From contig JAKZAP010000017.1 in assembly GCA_023053575.1 (NCBI GenBank), forward strand, positions 10,919,501 through 10,983,500: 64,000 nt of DNA, read 5' to 3'. The notes beneath the pieces are model-generated. The model searched no databases. It was given only the letters and a program-made list of their open reading frames with translations, and was not told the DNA's origin. Made by a program: the position numbers and the translations under genes. Below, piece after piece: positions 9,736 to 19,009 of the stretch (position 1 is the stretch's first letter; each line of letters opens with the position of its first letter). The DNA comes from Branchinecta lynchi. Lineage: Eukaryota; Arthropoda; Branchiopoda; Anostraca; Branchinectidae.

Positions 9736-10456
9736 AAGCAATGTTTATTTCTTCAGTATGTAAACCATTCTATAAGCTTCAATCTAGTATGTTTCTCATA
9801 TTTGTGGTCTCCTTTTTAAGTGAGATAGATTTACCTGGAAATTTGAAATCTTGTCTGAGGTAGGGTACCTCTTCTGTATCAATCCACTTATGTTTGGGAA
9901 ACAAGTAAATAATAGTTCTTATGTATACGACTGATCTGTTCTATAAAATGCTGGATATAACCAACACTAGGCATGGATAAGCAAAGCAATATCATAGGAT
10001 AGGCTATCTTGATCTCCTTATAAGCAGGACACACATCAACAAAAGAGAACAGAGCATCAAACACTCAAATATCAAAGCCTGTATTTGTTCATATCAACGG
10101 AATAGTACAAAAAACTAAACAACAATCAAAGACATAAGAAACATACCCATAACAAAATTAGCGCCAACGCCTTTCATCGGTAAATTTGAATCAAATCTGA
10201 ACCGCGCGCTAAAAGCAAAAGAGTCATGGCGCGGATTGAACTTAATCCCTCTATAGTTTTCGAAATCCCTCTCACGGTTTGGACCAAACGACGAGGAATT
10301 ACCAGTCCTGTATTCTTGACACAAAGGCAATGATTTAGGTTTGCTGACAACTGACAGACAAGGTAATGCTTCAGCCATGAAATCCAACTACTTGGAACGT
10401 ATGCAGCAGGTGTTATGGCACCTGAGAATTGCGGGTTCAACGGAATTTGTACTAAT
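9600..10456. repeat. Direct duplication, copy 2
   Basis: Second copy of the 840-bp block at 7430-8271, placed directly after the 270-bp tandem array. The pair suggests that one block was duplicated and its left end then amplified into the array. Confidence 0.8.
10147..10290 (-). CDS. Possible coding exon in duplication, copy 2
   Basis: Same minus-strand frame as 7977-8120: GPNRERDFENYRGIKF, NPRHDSFAFSARFRFDSNL, PMKGVGANFVMG, then |gtatgt. In this copy the frame stays open upstream to about 10387. Substitutions relative to copy 1 within the span are L to P and I to V plus silent ones. No family is recognised and no partner exon is seen, so the call is tentative. Confidence 0.27.
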
Positions 10457-10815
10457 TCCGGCCAATTTTCTAGACAAGACCAGCAAATGCAGTCTTGGTG
10501 ATCTTCACTTTTCCGATTTTATGGCATTGAAATTCGAAAGAAAATGAATTTCACATGAATATTATAGCGTTTCTTTTGGACAAAAGAAAGAATACAATTT
10601 TAAAGATGAGCAAAAAAATCTCGCCGTCGAACGCTCAGCTGTGAGAGGCTACTAAGTAAAATTCGAGCATCTTTCTTGGTCAATTCACGTCACCACAACA
10701 TTTGACCGAGGGCTCCCCCCCCCCCCAGAATCAAAGTTCCGTGCACATATTTGAAGCACAACGCTTTAGATGGGTTGTAGCACCAGTTTCTAAAAACTTC
10801 CCGGTATGATCTGTT
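10457..10815. other. Non-coding stretch
   Basis: Nothing with coding or RNA structure is seen. A C tract of 10 lies at about 10718-10727. Confidence 0.35.
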
Positions 10816-10819
10816 TGTG

Positions 10820-11290
10820 ATTCTGAAAATGATAAAGACTGAGCCACAACTGTCAGAATTGATGGTCATGATTCATTTTGATGTCCCGTATCACACGACT
10901 TCTCATTATGACCTGTTTACCGATGCGAGATTACGATTTCTTATGATTTCCCAGGTAACAAAACTCACATCGCTACGATCTTTCATAATTTGTAAGATCA
11001 CGACGGCTTGAATTATCACAGAAGATGGAATCATTAAAATTCCAATTCTGATCTTTTCAAGATTTTTGGAGTCACAAAGACTAAATCATACATGCGTATC
11101 TTATGTTCAGGATTTGTTTATGATTTGGAGAAATCATGAATATGAAATATCGTGATTTTTCTGATAAATAATTATGACTATTGTCTGATCATGACTTTTT
11201 CGGGACACCAATGTCATACACAAGGTAAATCATAATTTCTCCATGATATTTTTAATGATAAACTTGGAAACTATGATTTCTTATGACAGT
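10820..11290. repeat. ATGATTTT-type repeat block
   Basis: Same composition as 8280-8910 (agatcacgacggctt, aaatcatga, gactattgtctgatcatgac). It ends next to the inverted GC-richer module at 11300-11466, mirroring the arrangement at 4450-4890. Confidence 0.65.
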
Positions 11291-11299
11291 GTGCGACAT

Positions 11300-11466
11300 A
11301 GTACTCGACCACGCGCAAGACCAGCATGCAACGACAGATTGAGTTGACACGAAGTCCACTGCATGCAGTGTTTTCGCCCGTCAATGGGAATTGTGCGTCC
11401 ATCTTCCTCCACCACGTGCAGGCCAACATATGCAGGCCCCGACTACGAGAAGCATGCGAGAACTGC
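11300..11466. mobile_element. Inverted copy of the module at 4733-4890
   Basis: Read on the minus strand it starts GTTCTCGCATGCTTCT, contains GGCCTGCACGTGGTGGAGGA and ends in TGGTCTTGCGCGTGGTCGAG, matching the order of the module at 4733-4890 with many substitutions. The two modules face each other across about 6.4 kb. Confidence 0.6.
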
Positions 11467-11639
11467 AATAGATCTAGTTGTCGGATTTTAATATGTAAAG
11501 CAATAAATCGAAGTTAGTCATTCACCAGGGGCAACAAGAGCATAGATGCAGATAGGCAATAACTTGAGGGATATGCCGCTATCTGCTATGCTTACCTACA
11601 AATGAATAAAAAAATATCGGAAATCAACAAGTCGTAAAA

Positions 11640-12663
11640 CCTGGCTTTCAATATTAATATGACCTTTGTCTACGGTATGACAAAAATCATGATGCAAGGT
11701 GAATTTATGATTTCTGAAACATCAAGACTGGATCACAACGTTCATAGTTCATGGTTATTAGTTCCTGTGTCAAACAATTTACGGTGCTAAGACATTTCGT
11801 GATTTATGAGATTGCCACGCCTAGAGTCAAAATCGAGATGATATTTTAATAATTTATCAAAGTCATAAAACTTCCGAATATGATCTTTAATGATACCAAG
11901 ATCACAAAATTTCAGGATATGTGATACTTTTCTGATTTTCAAGATCATGACGGTTTATGTTAGCTTAGAAATGATCTTGATGATTTAAAAAAATCATAAA
12001 ACTTTGCAATATGACCTGGTTATGACCTGCAAGATCATAAAGACCGATTCAAAACTTTCATGATTCGTTATTATGATCTTTGAGATCACAAAATTTCTAC
12101 CGCTATGATCTTTCATGATTTCTGAGATCACGACGGCTTCATTCCTCATTGAAATGATCTGTTAATGATTAATCAAAATCATAATCCTTCTCAAAATGTT
12201 TAGTTTATGATTTTTTGAATCATAAACACGGAATCATAACTTTCTTAATTCGTCGTTATGATTTGTTATGATTTCCCAGGTCACAAAACTTATATCAATA
12301 CGATCTTTCACGATTTGTAAGATCACGACGGCTTAAATCATCACAGAAGTGATTTTTTAATGATTTTCAAAATCATTTTAAGTTCCAATTATGATCTTTT
12401 CAAGATTCTTTGAAGTCATGAAGTTTAAATCATAAATGCCTAACTCCTGTTCATGATTTATTATGATTTAGAGAAATCATAAATATAAAATATCGTGATT
12501 TTTCTGATAAATAATTATGACTATTGTCTGATCATGATTTGTTCATGAAATCAATTTCATATAAAAGGAAAATCATGATTTCTCCATGATTTATTTAATG
12601 ATGAAATGGGAAATCATGATTTTCTTATGACTTTATGTGACATTTTAATGAGTTTTTCCGTAC
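11640..12663. repeat. ATGATTTT-type repeat block, includes 615-bp duplication copy 2
   Basis: The part 12046-12663 is the second copy of 8297-8908. The part 11640-12045 is a more diverged extension of the same repeat type. Confidence 0.7.
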
Positions 12664-13590
12664 GGGAATTTCTATTTCTTTCGTAACTTAAACATCTGAT
12701 TTTGTTTTCTAAGTAAACAAAACCGGAGAAGAAACAACTCCTGCGGATCATCGTTTCATGCCGGGGCTTATAAGTAATAAGGAAGTAATTTATTCTTAAC
12801 CCGCCATTTTGAAAACTGCGGAGTAGATGAAAGAAAATAAATAAAACACAGAAAAAGACACTTAATTTTCAATCTTCGGCCAGAAAGCAGTGGCTAACGT
12901 CGTGCGCTGGTTGAGCCCTGTATTAAAAATAAATGAGAACAAGTTCAAAAGAAACAACACTGTACGTAAAAAGCGTCGTAAAGAACAAGGTCCGACTTTC
13001 TTGTAGACCTACACGCGTTTTTCAGTGTTACGTTAAAGTATGGCTAGAATATCCTTCCTTAGTTATTCTTAAACGCCACTTGGTTTTCACCTCATCTAAT
13101 GTTTTTATGCTGTTATTTATACTGCCCATTCGATCCCTTGTAAGAGCATTGTGAATCCACTGAGCTGTCTCAGGAGAGAACACTGACTACCCCTGACGTA
13201 GATCGACCGCTCAGGCGAATCCTCTAGATTTTTTTCGGGAATCGCCCCAGGTCATTGCCAGACAGACTGACTAAGGTGCCCGCTGCGCTTTAACTCCCAA
13301 GAAAAAGGACGATTTGTGTTTTATTCAGGATTTCAGGAACAGGATGAGACAGTCGTGTACCGGTTATCCCGGAAATAGTTTGATACGGCTTTCAGATGAC
13401 CTCTTCTTTCCTTTTTTTGGAACGTGTTTTTTGGTGAGGCATCTCTGTTTATTAGCAGCTTGAACCAGTGCATTCGATGGTAGCCTATTGAAACCGTAAA
13501 TTGTACACAATTGTTATCTGTGGTTGGTTCGCGACAGTGGTGTATCACTGCGCTAAATACTTGCCGCGGAAACTACGATAACGTGCCTGC
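12664..13590. other. Unassigned stretch
   Basis: No exon with supporting splice sites was found. The frame at 12720-12810 (reads TGEETTPADHRFMPGLIS) is short and follows cttctaag; it has no matching neighbour exon. Nothing else stands out. Confidence 0.35.
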
Positions 13591-13880
13591 TGGCATTATT
13601 CTTCTAGCACCCGTCGTACCTAAGTGACAATGCAACCTACTCCCGTAATTGCATCGACTAATTCGTAAGCCCGGAATCTCAAATTTCACACATAACGTTC
13701 TAATAAACTCGCTAACCACACCTCACCTATCTTTGCATTTGCCACGATTCAGTATTTTGCATGCGCATTATACTCCCGACGAGTGATAGCGCATAATGCT
13801 GTTGATGTGTAAAAACAGAGTATTCAGATAGTTTTGAATATTGGAAAATAAACAGTAAATAGTTAGAGGTGTGCTTTAAC
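13590..13880. repeat. Dispersed repeat with tgccacgattc core
   Basis: Shares aacctactcccgtaat, ctcgctaa, tgccacgattca, cccgacgagtg and aggtgtgcttta with 45600-45930, with the reverse strand of 47965-48255 and, more weakly, with 15840-15990 and 18835-19000. Copies are strongly diverged. No coding capacity. Confidence 0.55.
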
Positions 13881-13881
13881 T

Positions 13882-14300
13882 TCACACGAATCGCCTGTGC
13901 TGACAATTATGACGATTCTGAGTGACGATTCTTAGAAGCCACTGACAGATGGGCTCTCCAGACCAGAGGACTGTTTGAACGCCCTTCCGTCTGATGTAGT
14001 GATGAGCGATTCTATCAGTGCTTTCAAGAACTCCTTGTACAATCTGTATGATTAATGTAATAATGGCATTCTTATTATTGTTGAATTTTGCCATGTAACG
14101 GTTGAGCAGAGTTACATAGCGAATGCCGACGACTGCGAAAGAAGGAGACGACGTGGGGCTGACGATAATGCTGGTTTTTCGGTTATGTGGATCCAAGTGA
14201 ACACCGTTTTATTCTTAGGGCATTTCTCTCTATTTCCCTTTGTCGGAGGTCCTTTCCCTTTTTCCTTTTTCTTGTTGGCAAGAGCAGGAATCCGGTTAGA
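13882..14300 (-). pseudogene. Unrecognised ORF with upstream Lys-rich frame
   Basis: A 104-codon minus-strand frame (14196 down to 13882) reads GIRYVTLLNRYMAKFNNNKN, then AIITLIIQIVQGVLE and later GEPICQW. It looks protein-like, with alternating hydrophobic and basic residues. It is preceded in another frame (about 14290-14215) by a Lys/Gly-rich stretch ANKKKEKGKGPPTKGNREK that runs into it after a stop, which would fit a single frameshift. I do not recognise the protein; it could be a decayed transposon ORF. Confidence 0.25.
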
Positions 14301-14512
14301 CCGGCTTTCATAGGATTCTAAATTTCATTGGCGATGTAATCACGGAGTCTGAAAATATCCCAAGGAACTCGTAATGTGTCAGGAAAAGCGGTTTGTTGTA
14401 AGAAATGTTGGAAGTTCCATCGAACTACCGCAGCGAGTCTATTCTGTTAGGATGAGGACGGTTCGGTATTGAGTGGGGCTAAGATTTAGTCATAAAATGA
14501 ACAAGTTTTTTT

Positions 14513-14960
14513 CCTAAAACGTAAGTGGAGGGATACCTATGACATCGCAAAAGCTGCCCGTCCGTCCATCCGTCCGTCTGTTAGCACGATAACTGTCAAA
14601 GGGAATGAAATATTTTGATAGAACTTTGTGTCAGGATTCTTTGGGTCAAGGCAGGGTCAAGTTAGTAGATGGGCTCTATAGCCCTACATTCAGGGATGGG
14701 GGTTCAGGTTTAGGGACACACAAAATATTTTTAAACAGCTAATGTGGTGGTCGGTTATGCGGTAAGAAGACATGCTCAACACGATGATGAAAACCATTTT
14801 CTCGCCGGACAAGTAGGCACCGGATAGTTTTTTTTAAAGTAAAAGTTTTCTTGAAGTTGATTAGATATCCGATTAAATATAAATGTAGCTGACCTATTCG
14901 TTTTGCACCGTCAAATATGTAAATAAACTCTGGCGGGGTACAAAGTAAAATCATTCATTG
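14513..14960. mobile_element. GGATCC-palindrome element, 5' fragment
   Basis: Starts at cctaaaacgtaagtggaggg and continues with gacatcgcaaaag, ccgtccatccgtccgtctg, cacgataactgtcaaaggga and tagatgggctctatagccc, then part of one internal repeat. The left GGATCC palindrome is lost. Confidence 0.7.
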
Positions 14961-15262
14961 TAAAAGGTGACATATAATACAATAGAATCGTGTGACCACA
15001 ACATTCAATCTGCTTTGGCAAGAAATACCTCGAAGTAACAATGTCTTGTTCTTATGCCCAGATTGACTGTGAACCAAATCTGATGGCGCTCAGGTAACGT
15101 ATCCACATGGTGCCTGCTCGTGTATTCGCAGCATAACCTCGTCATTTCAGTTTCTTCGGGCTTCATTTTTTCTCTTTTCGGGGATTTGTCTGCTCTGGTT
15201 CTTCACTCGACAGCCGATAGAGGATTAGCGATTAAGATCTTGATTGTTATATTCTTCTTTAG

Positions 15263-15617
15263 GTACCTCACCTGGCCAAACAATCAAATCAAAACCAAGC
15301 ACCGGCAGCCAGTCCTGTGTCATCCCATCCGTTCAGCATGAACAAATTAGTCGGCAACTATCCCTCCATCTCGCAACCCGAAGATCTCTCACGCTTACCC
15401 AACGGGTACCCGGCCGTCTCTCAGTCTTACCCCTACCATTTAGCCTACCCCCAGTATTCTACCCAGTCTGCGCAAGTTCAACCGCTCTCAAAACCGAGTG
15501 ACATCTCTCCGGCCGTAAATCACGGATTTTTCCGGCCAATTACGAGTCCCTACCCGACGCCGCCGGTTTCCGGTCTTAGTAGCGGAAGCGAAGGTGGGCA
15601 TTCGGCAACTAGTTTGG
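15263..15617 (+). CDS. AUTS2/Tay-family protein, exon 1 of those visible
   Basis: This 355-nt exon follows attcttctttag and ends at TTTGG|gtaagt, leaving phase 1. Entry is phase 0. It encodes 118 residues rich in Ser, Pro, Tyr and Gln (for example YPYHLAYPQYSTQSAQVQPL and FFRPITSPYPTPPVSG), without recognised domains. It is assigned to this gene because it joins in phase to 22689-22791 and the composition continues. Since entry is phase 0 and there is no clear start codon, at least one 5' exon is missing from view, either left of here or absent from the window. Confidence 0.85.
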
Positions 15618-16495
15618 GTAAGTTTCTGTCAGAGGGGAATTTATTCATAGTTGTTTGTTGCCGGATTCCGAATGGTACCCACCTAATTTCCCAGGTTCCT
15701 CTGCTATCGATTGACGGGTTGACGTCAATCCTAATTAATCGATCATTGAATTTATGTCGCCAAATTAGTTTAAATCTAGAGAAGGCACTGATAGTCCTAA
15801 ATATTTACAGTTTCAATTAAACACGGAACAACAGATTTCATAAAGGAACGGTCGCACTTTGGTGCAATTGCAACCTACTTTCGTAATCGCTCCATGAATT
15901 CTTAGACCTGGAAAGAAGCCGACGGGGTTGGACAAAGGCTTAAAGCAGCCAAAGTTGTGGACTCAAGTGCAAATATTTCATTGTGCAGGAAGTTGGCACC
16001 TTTTTGTTTGCGAGCCAACCGTTGCAGGATTCCCGATAAGCTTTTATTTTTTGCTGATTTCTGCTCATCGGATTGTGGATCTATTCTAATTAAATTAATT
16101 AGAAAATTCATTAGAATGGCTAAAAATTAGACACGGGTGGACTTATAGAAACTAGTAGTTTGGAAGCACTGAACTGGAATACGGCAAATTCAATCATCAT
16201 GATCATCAAGCATAATCCCAAGCATTGCAACAGATTTTCAGATTTACACCTCCTGATTGTAGATGGGTGTTCAGGAGTCACTTCTCACTAGGCTAAACGT
16301 CATAATCGAGTATTTGTTGTTGTCGTTAATTTGTAGTTCCAAGCTTGGAAATTCATGGGAATACAAATGAAAGTAGTTATCGTCATTTTGTTGGATCTGG
16401 AAGAGTTGGCTTGACCGACCCAACTATCTGGTGCAGGGTTGACACGAGTGGCACAAAAGTTCTAATTTGTGGGAGTTGAACTAACCTTTTCTTCG
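15618..16495. other. AUTS2-like intron, left part
   Basis: A diverged piece of the tgccacgattc-type dispersed repeat lies at about 15840-15990 (caacctactttcgtaat). Nothing else is recognised. Confidence 0.4.
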
Positions 16496-16504
16496 AAAGA
16501 ACAC

Positions 16505-17492
16505 GTTTTTGGGATCCCAAAACGTAAGTGGAGAGATACTTATGACATTGCAAAAGTCTTTCCGTCCGTCGGTCAGCACGATAAATCTCGAAGGGAATAA
16601 GATATTTTGATCAAATTTGATATGAGGATTCTTTGGGTCAAGAGAAATGTCGAGTTCATAGATGGACGCTGTAGCCCTATATTTAGGAGTGGGGGAGGGG
16701 GTTTAAATTAAGGGGCAAAGAAAATATTTTTAAACATTTAATGAGATATTCGATTAAGTGGTAAGAAGACATGCTGAAAACGATGGTGAAAACCATTTTG
16801 TCATCGGACAAGTAGTTTGCCCGGAATCCGGCCAGAACAGGAAAGTTTGTTAAAAGTAAAAGTTTTATTTGAAGTTGATTAGATGTTCGATTTAGGGGTA
16901 AGAAGACAAGCTGATCACGGTGGTGAATACCATTTTCTACCGGAAAAGTATCCGGCCAAAACCGGAAAGTTTGTTAAAAGTAAAAGTTTTATTTGAAGTT
17001 GATTATATGTTCTATTTAGGGGTAAGAAGACATGCTGAACACTTATGTCAAAATCATTTTCTACCCGGACGTAGTTCGCCCGGAATCCGGCCGAAAGCGG
17101 ACATTTTGTTATAAGTTGAAGTTTTATTTGAAGTTGATCGGATGTTCGATATAGCGGTAAAAAGATACACTGAATTAATTATCGAGCTTTATTTTTCGGC
17201 CGGACCAGCAGTTCGCCAGGAATTCGGCCGAAATCGGTGATTTGGCAAAAGTAACGCAGGAAGTTTTGATCAGTTTCGTCAAAATAGATATGACTTGTAG
17301 GGGTAAACACACATCCTGAATCCATATCTGAACTTGTTTACTGGTTTTCTCAGATGATTAGCTATTTGTCCTTAATCTTTTTCTAAATTTTAATAATAAA
17401 AATGTTCAAGAAGTCTGGCGAAGACAAAGCCCAATTGTCTGTATGAGATATTCCATTTTTGGGATCCCATCGAAACCTTTGGTCTTGTTTCT
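16505..17492. mobile_element. GGATCC-palindrome element, near-complete copy
   Basis: Runs from TTTTTGGGATCCCAAAACG to TTTTTGGGATCCCATCGAAA and ccttt ggtcttgttt. Inside are repeats at about 16759, 16896 and 17019 (gtaagaagacatgctga), each with a CCGGAC-aagta-TTcGcCCGGAATCCGGC core, spaced 123-137 bp. No ORF of transposase size is present. Confidence 0.75.
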
Positions 17493-17508
17493 GTTACAAT
17501 TGCTTTTT

Positions 17509-18440
17509 CGGATCGCAAAACGTAAGTGGAGGGATACATGACTTCGTAACAGTTGTCTGTCTGTCCGCGAAACGGTTGCGATATTTTCTTCAAAGTTGGA
17601 GTAAGGATCCCTTGGGATATGGGTGAACCCTTGGGCTATGGGTTGATCCCTTGGGCTTGAATAAAAGTACAGGTCAAGTTAATAGATGGTCCCAGGGCCC
17701 AATATTTAGGATGAAAAAAAATTCAAGCTGATGTTAGAGTCGACTTAGGGTTTAGGAGGCATACTGAATCCAGAACTGAACTTAATTTTCTCACCGGACA
17801 AATAGTTCGTCCGGAATCTAGAAAAAAACGGAAATTTCGTAACAGTAAAAGTTCAGTGTGAAGTTGAATAAAAGTTAGTACAGGGGTACAGAGACATACT
17901 GAATCTGTTTTTGAATTTTCCTTTTCTTCGGACAAGTAGTTTACCCGAAATCCGGTGAAAACCGGAATATTGGTAAGAGTGAAAGTCTTGTATAAAGTTT
18001 ATTAGAGGTTAAACGTTGGTCGATTAGAGCGTCGATTTAGAAGTAAGAATACATCCCTAATCAATATTTGATCTTTAGGTTCCCGCCGACCAAGTAGACT
18101 GACCGGAATCTGACAAAACCGGAAGTTTGGTAGGAGTAAAATTTATTTTGAAGTCGATCGGAACATCGTTATAGGATCAAGAACACAAGCTGAATCCATT
18201 TATGAACCAGAATTTTCTCGCTGGATAATTAGTTCATCCGGAGTCCGGCAGAAACCGGAAATTTGATAGAAGTAAAAAATTATTTAAGTAGATCGGGGAA
18301 TCGATGAAGGGTTAACAGTATATGTTGAATCCAAACATGAGCCTTATTTTTCTCACCGGACAAGTAGCTTGAACGGAGGCCGGCCAGAACCGGAAACTTC
18401 GAAGAAGTAAAAAAAATTTTGACGTCGATAAAATTTGGCT
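17509..18440. mobile_element. GGATCC-palindrome element, tandem neighbour copy
   Basis: A second, more diverged copy starts with cggatcgcaaaacgtaagtg only about 15 bp after the previous one ends, and carries at least six degraded internal repeats (accggacaagtag, cggaatccgg). The right GGATCC end is not recognised. Confidence 0.65.
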
Positions 18441-18834
18441 GTAGGAGGTAGGTGTACCCGAAAAAGAGACGGTGAATCAGGATGTACTGCTTGTTTTTAG
18501 TCTTGTTTACAGAGGAACGGTGCTTTCCATACGTTAATTTAATAGTCTGCGCTTTTTGTGTTAATAGTAATTTCTTAAGAAAAGATTTTTTTTTTCGATC
18601 TTATGGTAGCTCGAAAATTTTGTATCATCGCGGCAGCCCTGATCTGGGGTAAGCTGAAAGTTGAGGTATGGCTCTTGGCTTACTGTAAGTGATCAAAATC
18701 AGACGTCTTTCTGGAAGTGAGGGAGCATGAAGTTGGGAAGTTTAAAGGACCCCTCTTGCCTATTCTGCCTTTTATAACATACCTAGCTCCCTAGTAAGAG
18801 TTGTGCTTTAAGAGCTGATAGTTAGGAAACCTGT

Positions 18835-19000
18835 TGTACCTATATTACTAATTCTTCAATTTTTGTCTAATACTTCCGTAATCGGTTCACCCATTCTTAA
18901 ACCTCGAGGGAGAACCCAATTTCGCACAGCTCATTCTAACTTCCCCAACAACACCTCACTGATTTGTGGACTTGCTCTGTTTCGCTACCTTTGATGCTGT
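18835..19000. repeat. Fragment of the dispersed 13.6-kb-type repeat
   Basis: Shares cttccgtaatcg and ccccaacaacacctcact-gattt with the repeat at 13590-13880. Strongly diverged. Confidence 0.4.
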
Positions 19001-19009
19001 TGACTTTTT

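Noticed and set aside
10174..10440. Alternative minus-strand frame open in both duplicate blocks
   Set aside because: Most differences between copies are amino-acid changes in this frame; the other frame has mostly silent ones.
15062..15093. A 32-nt candidate exon upstream of the AUTS2-like exon (tgcccag, then CTCAG|gtaacg)
   Set aside because: The reading frame that would join phase 0 at 15263 meets a stop at once (TGA).
16505..18440. Regularly spaced repeats resembling a CRISPR array
   Set aside because: Repeat units are 123-137 bp and diverged, in an animal intron; this is a transposon-internal array.
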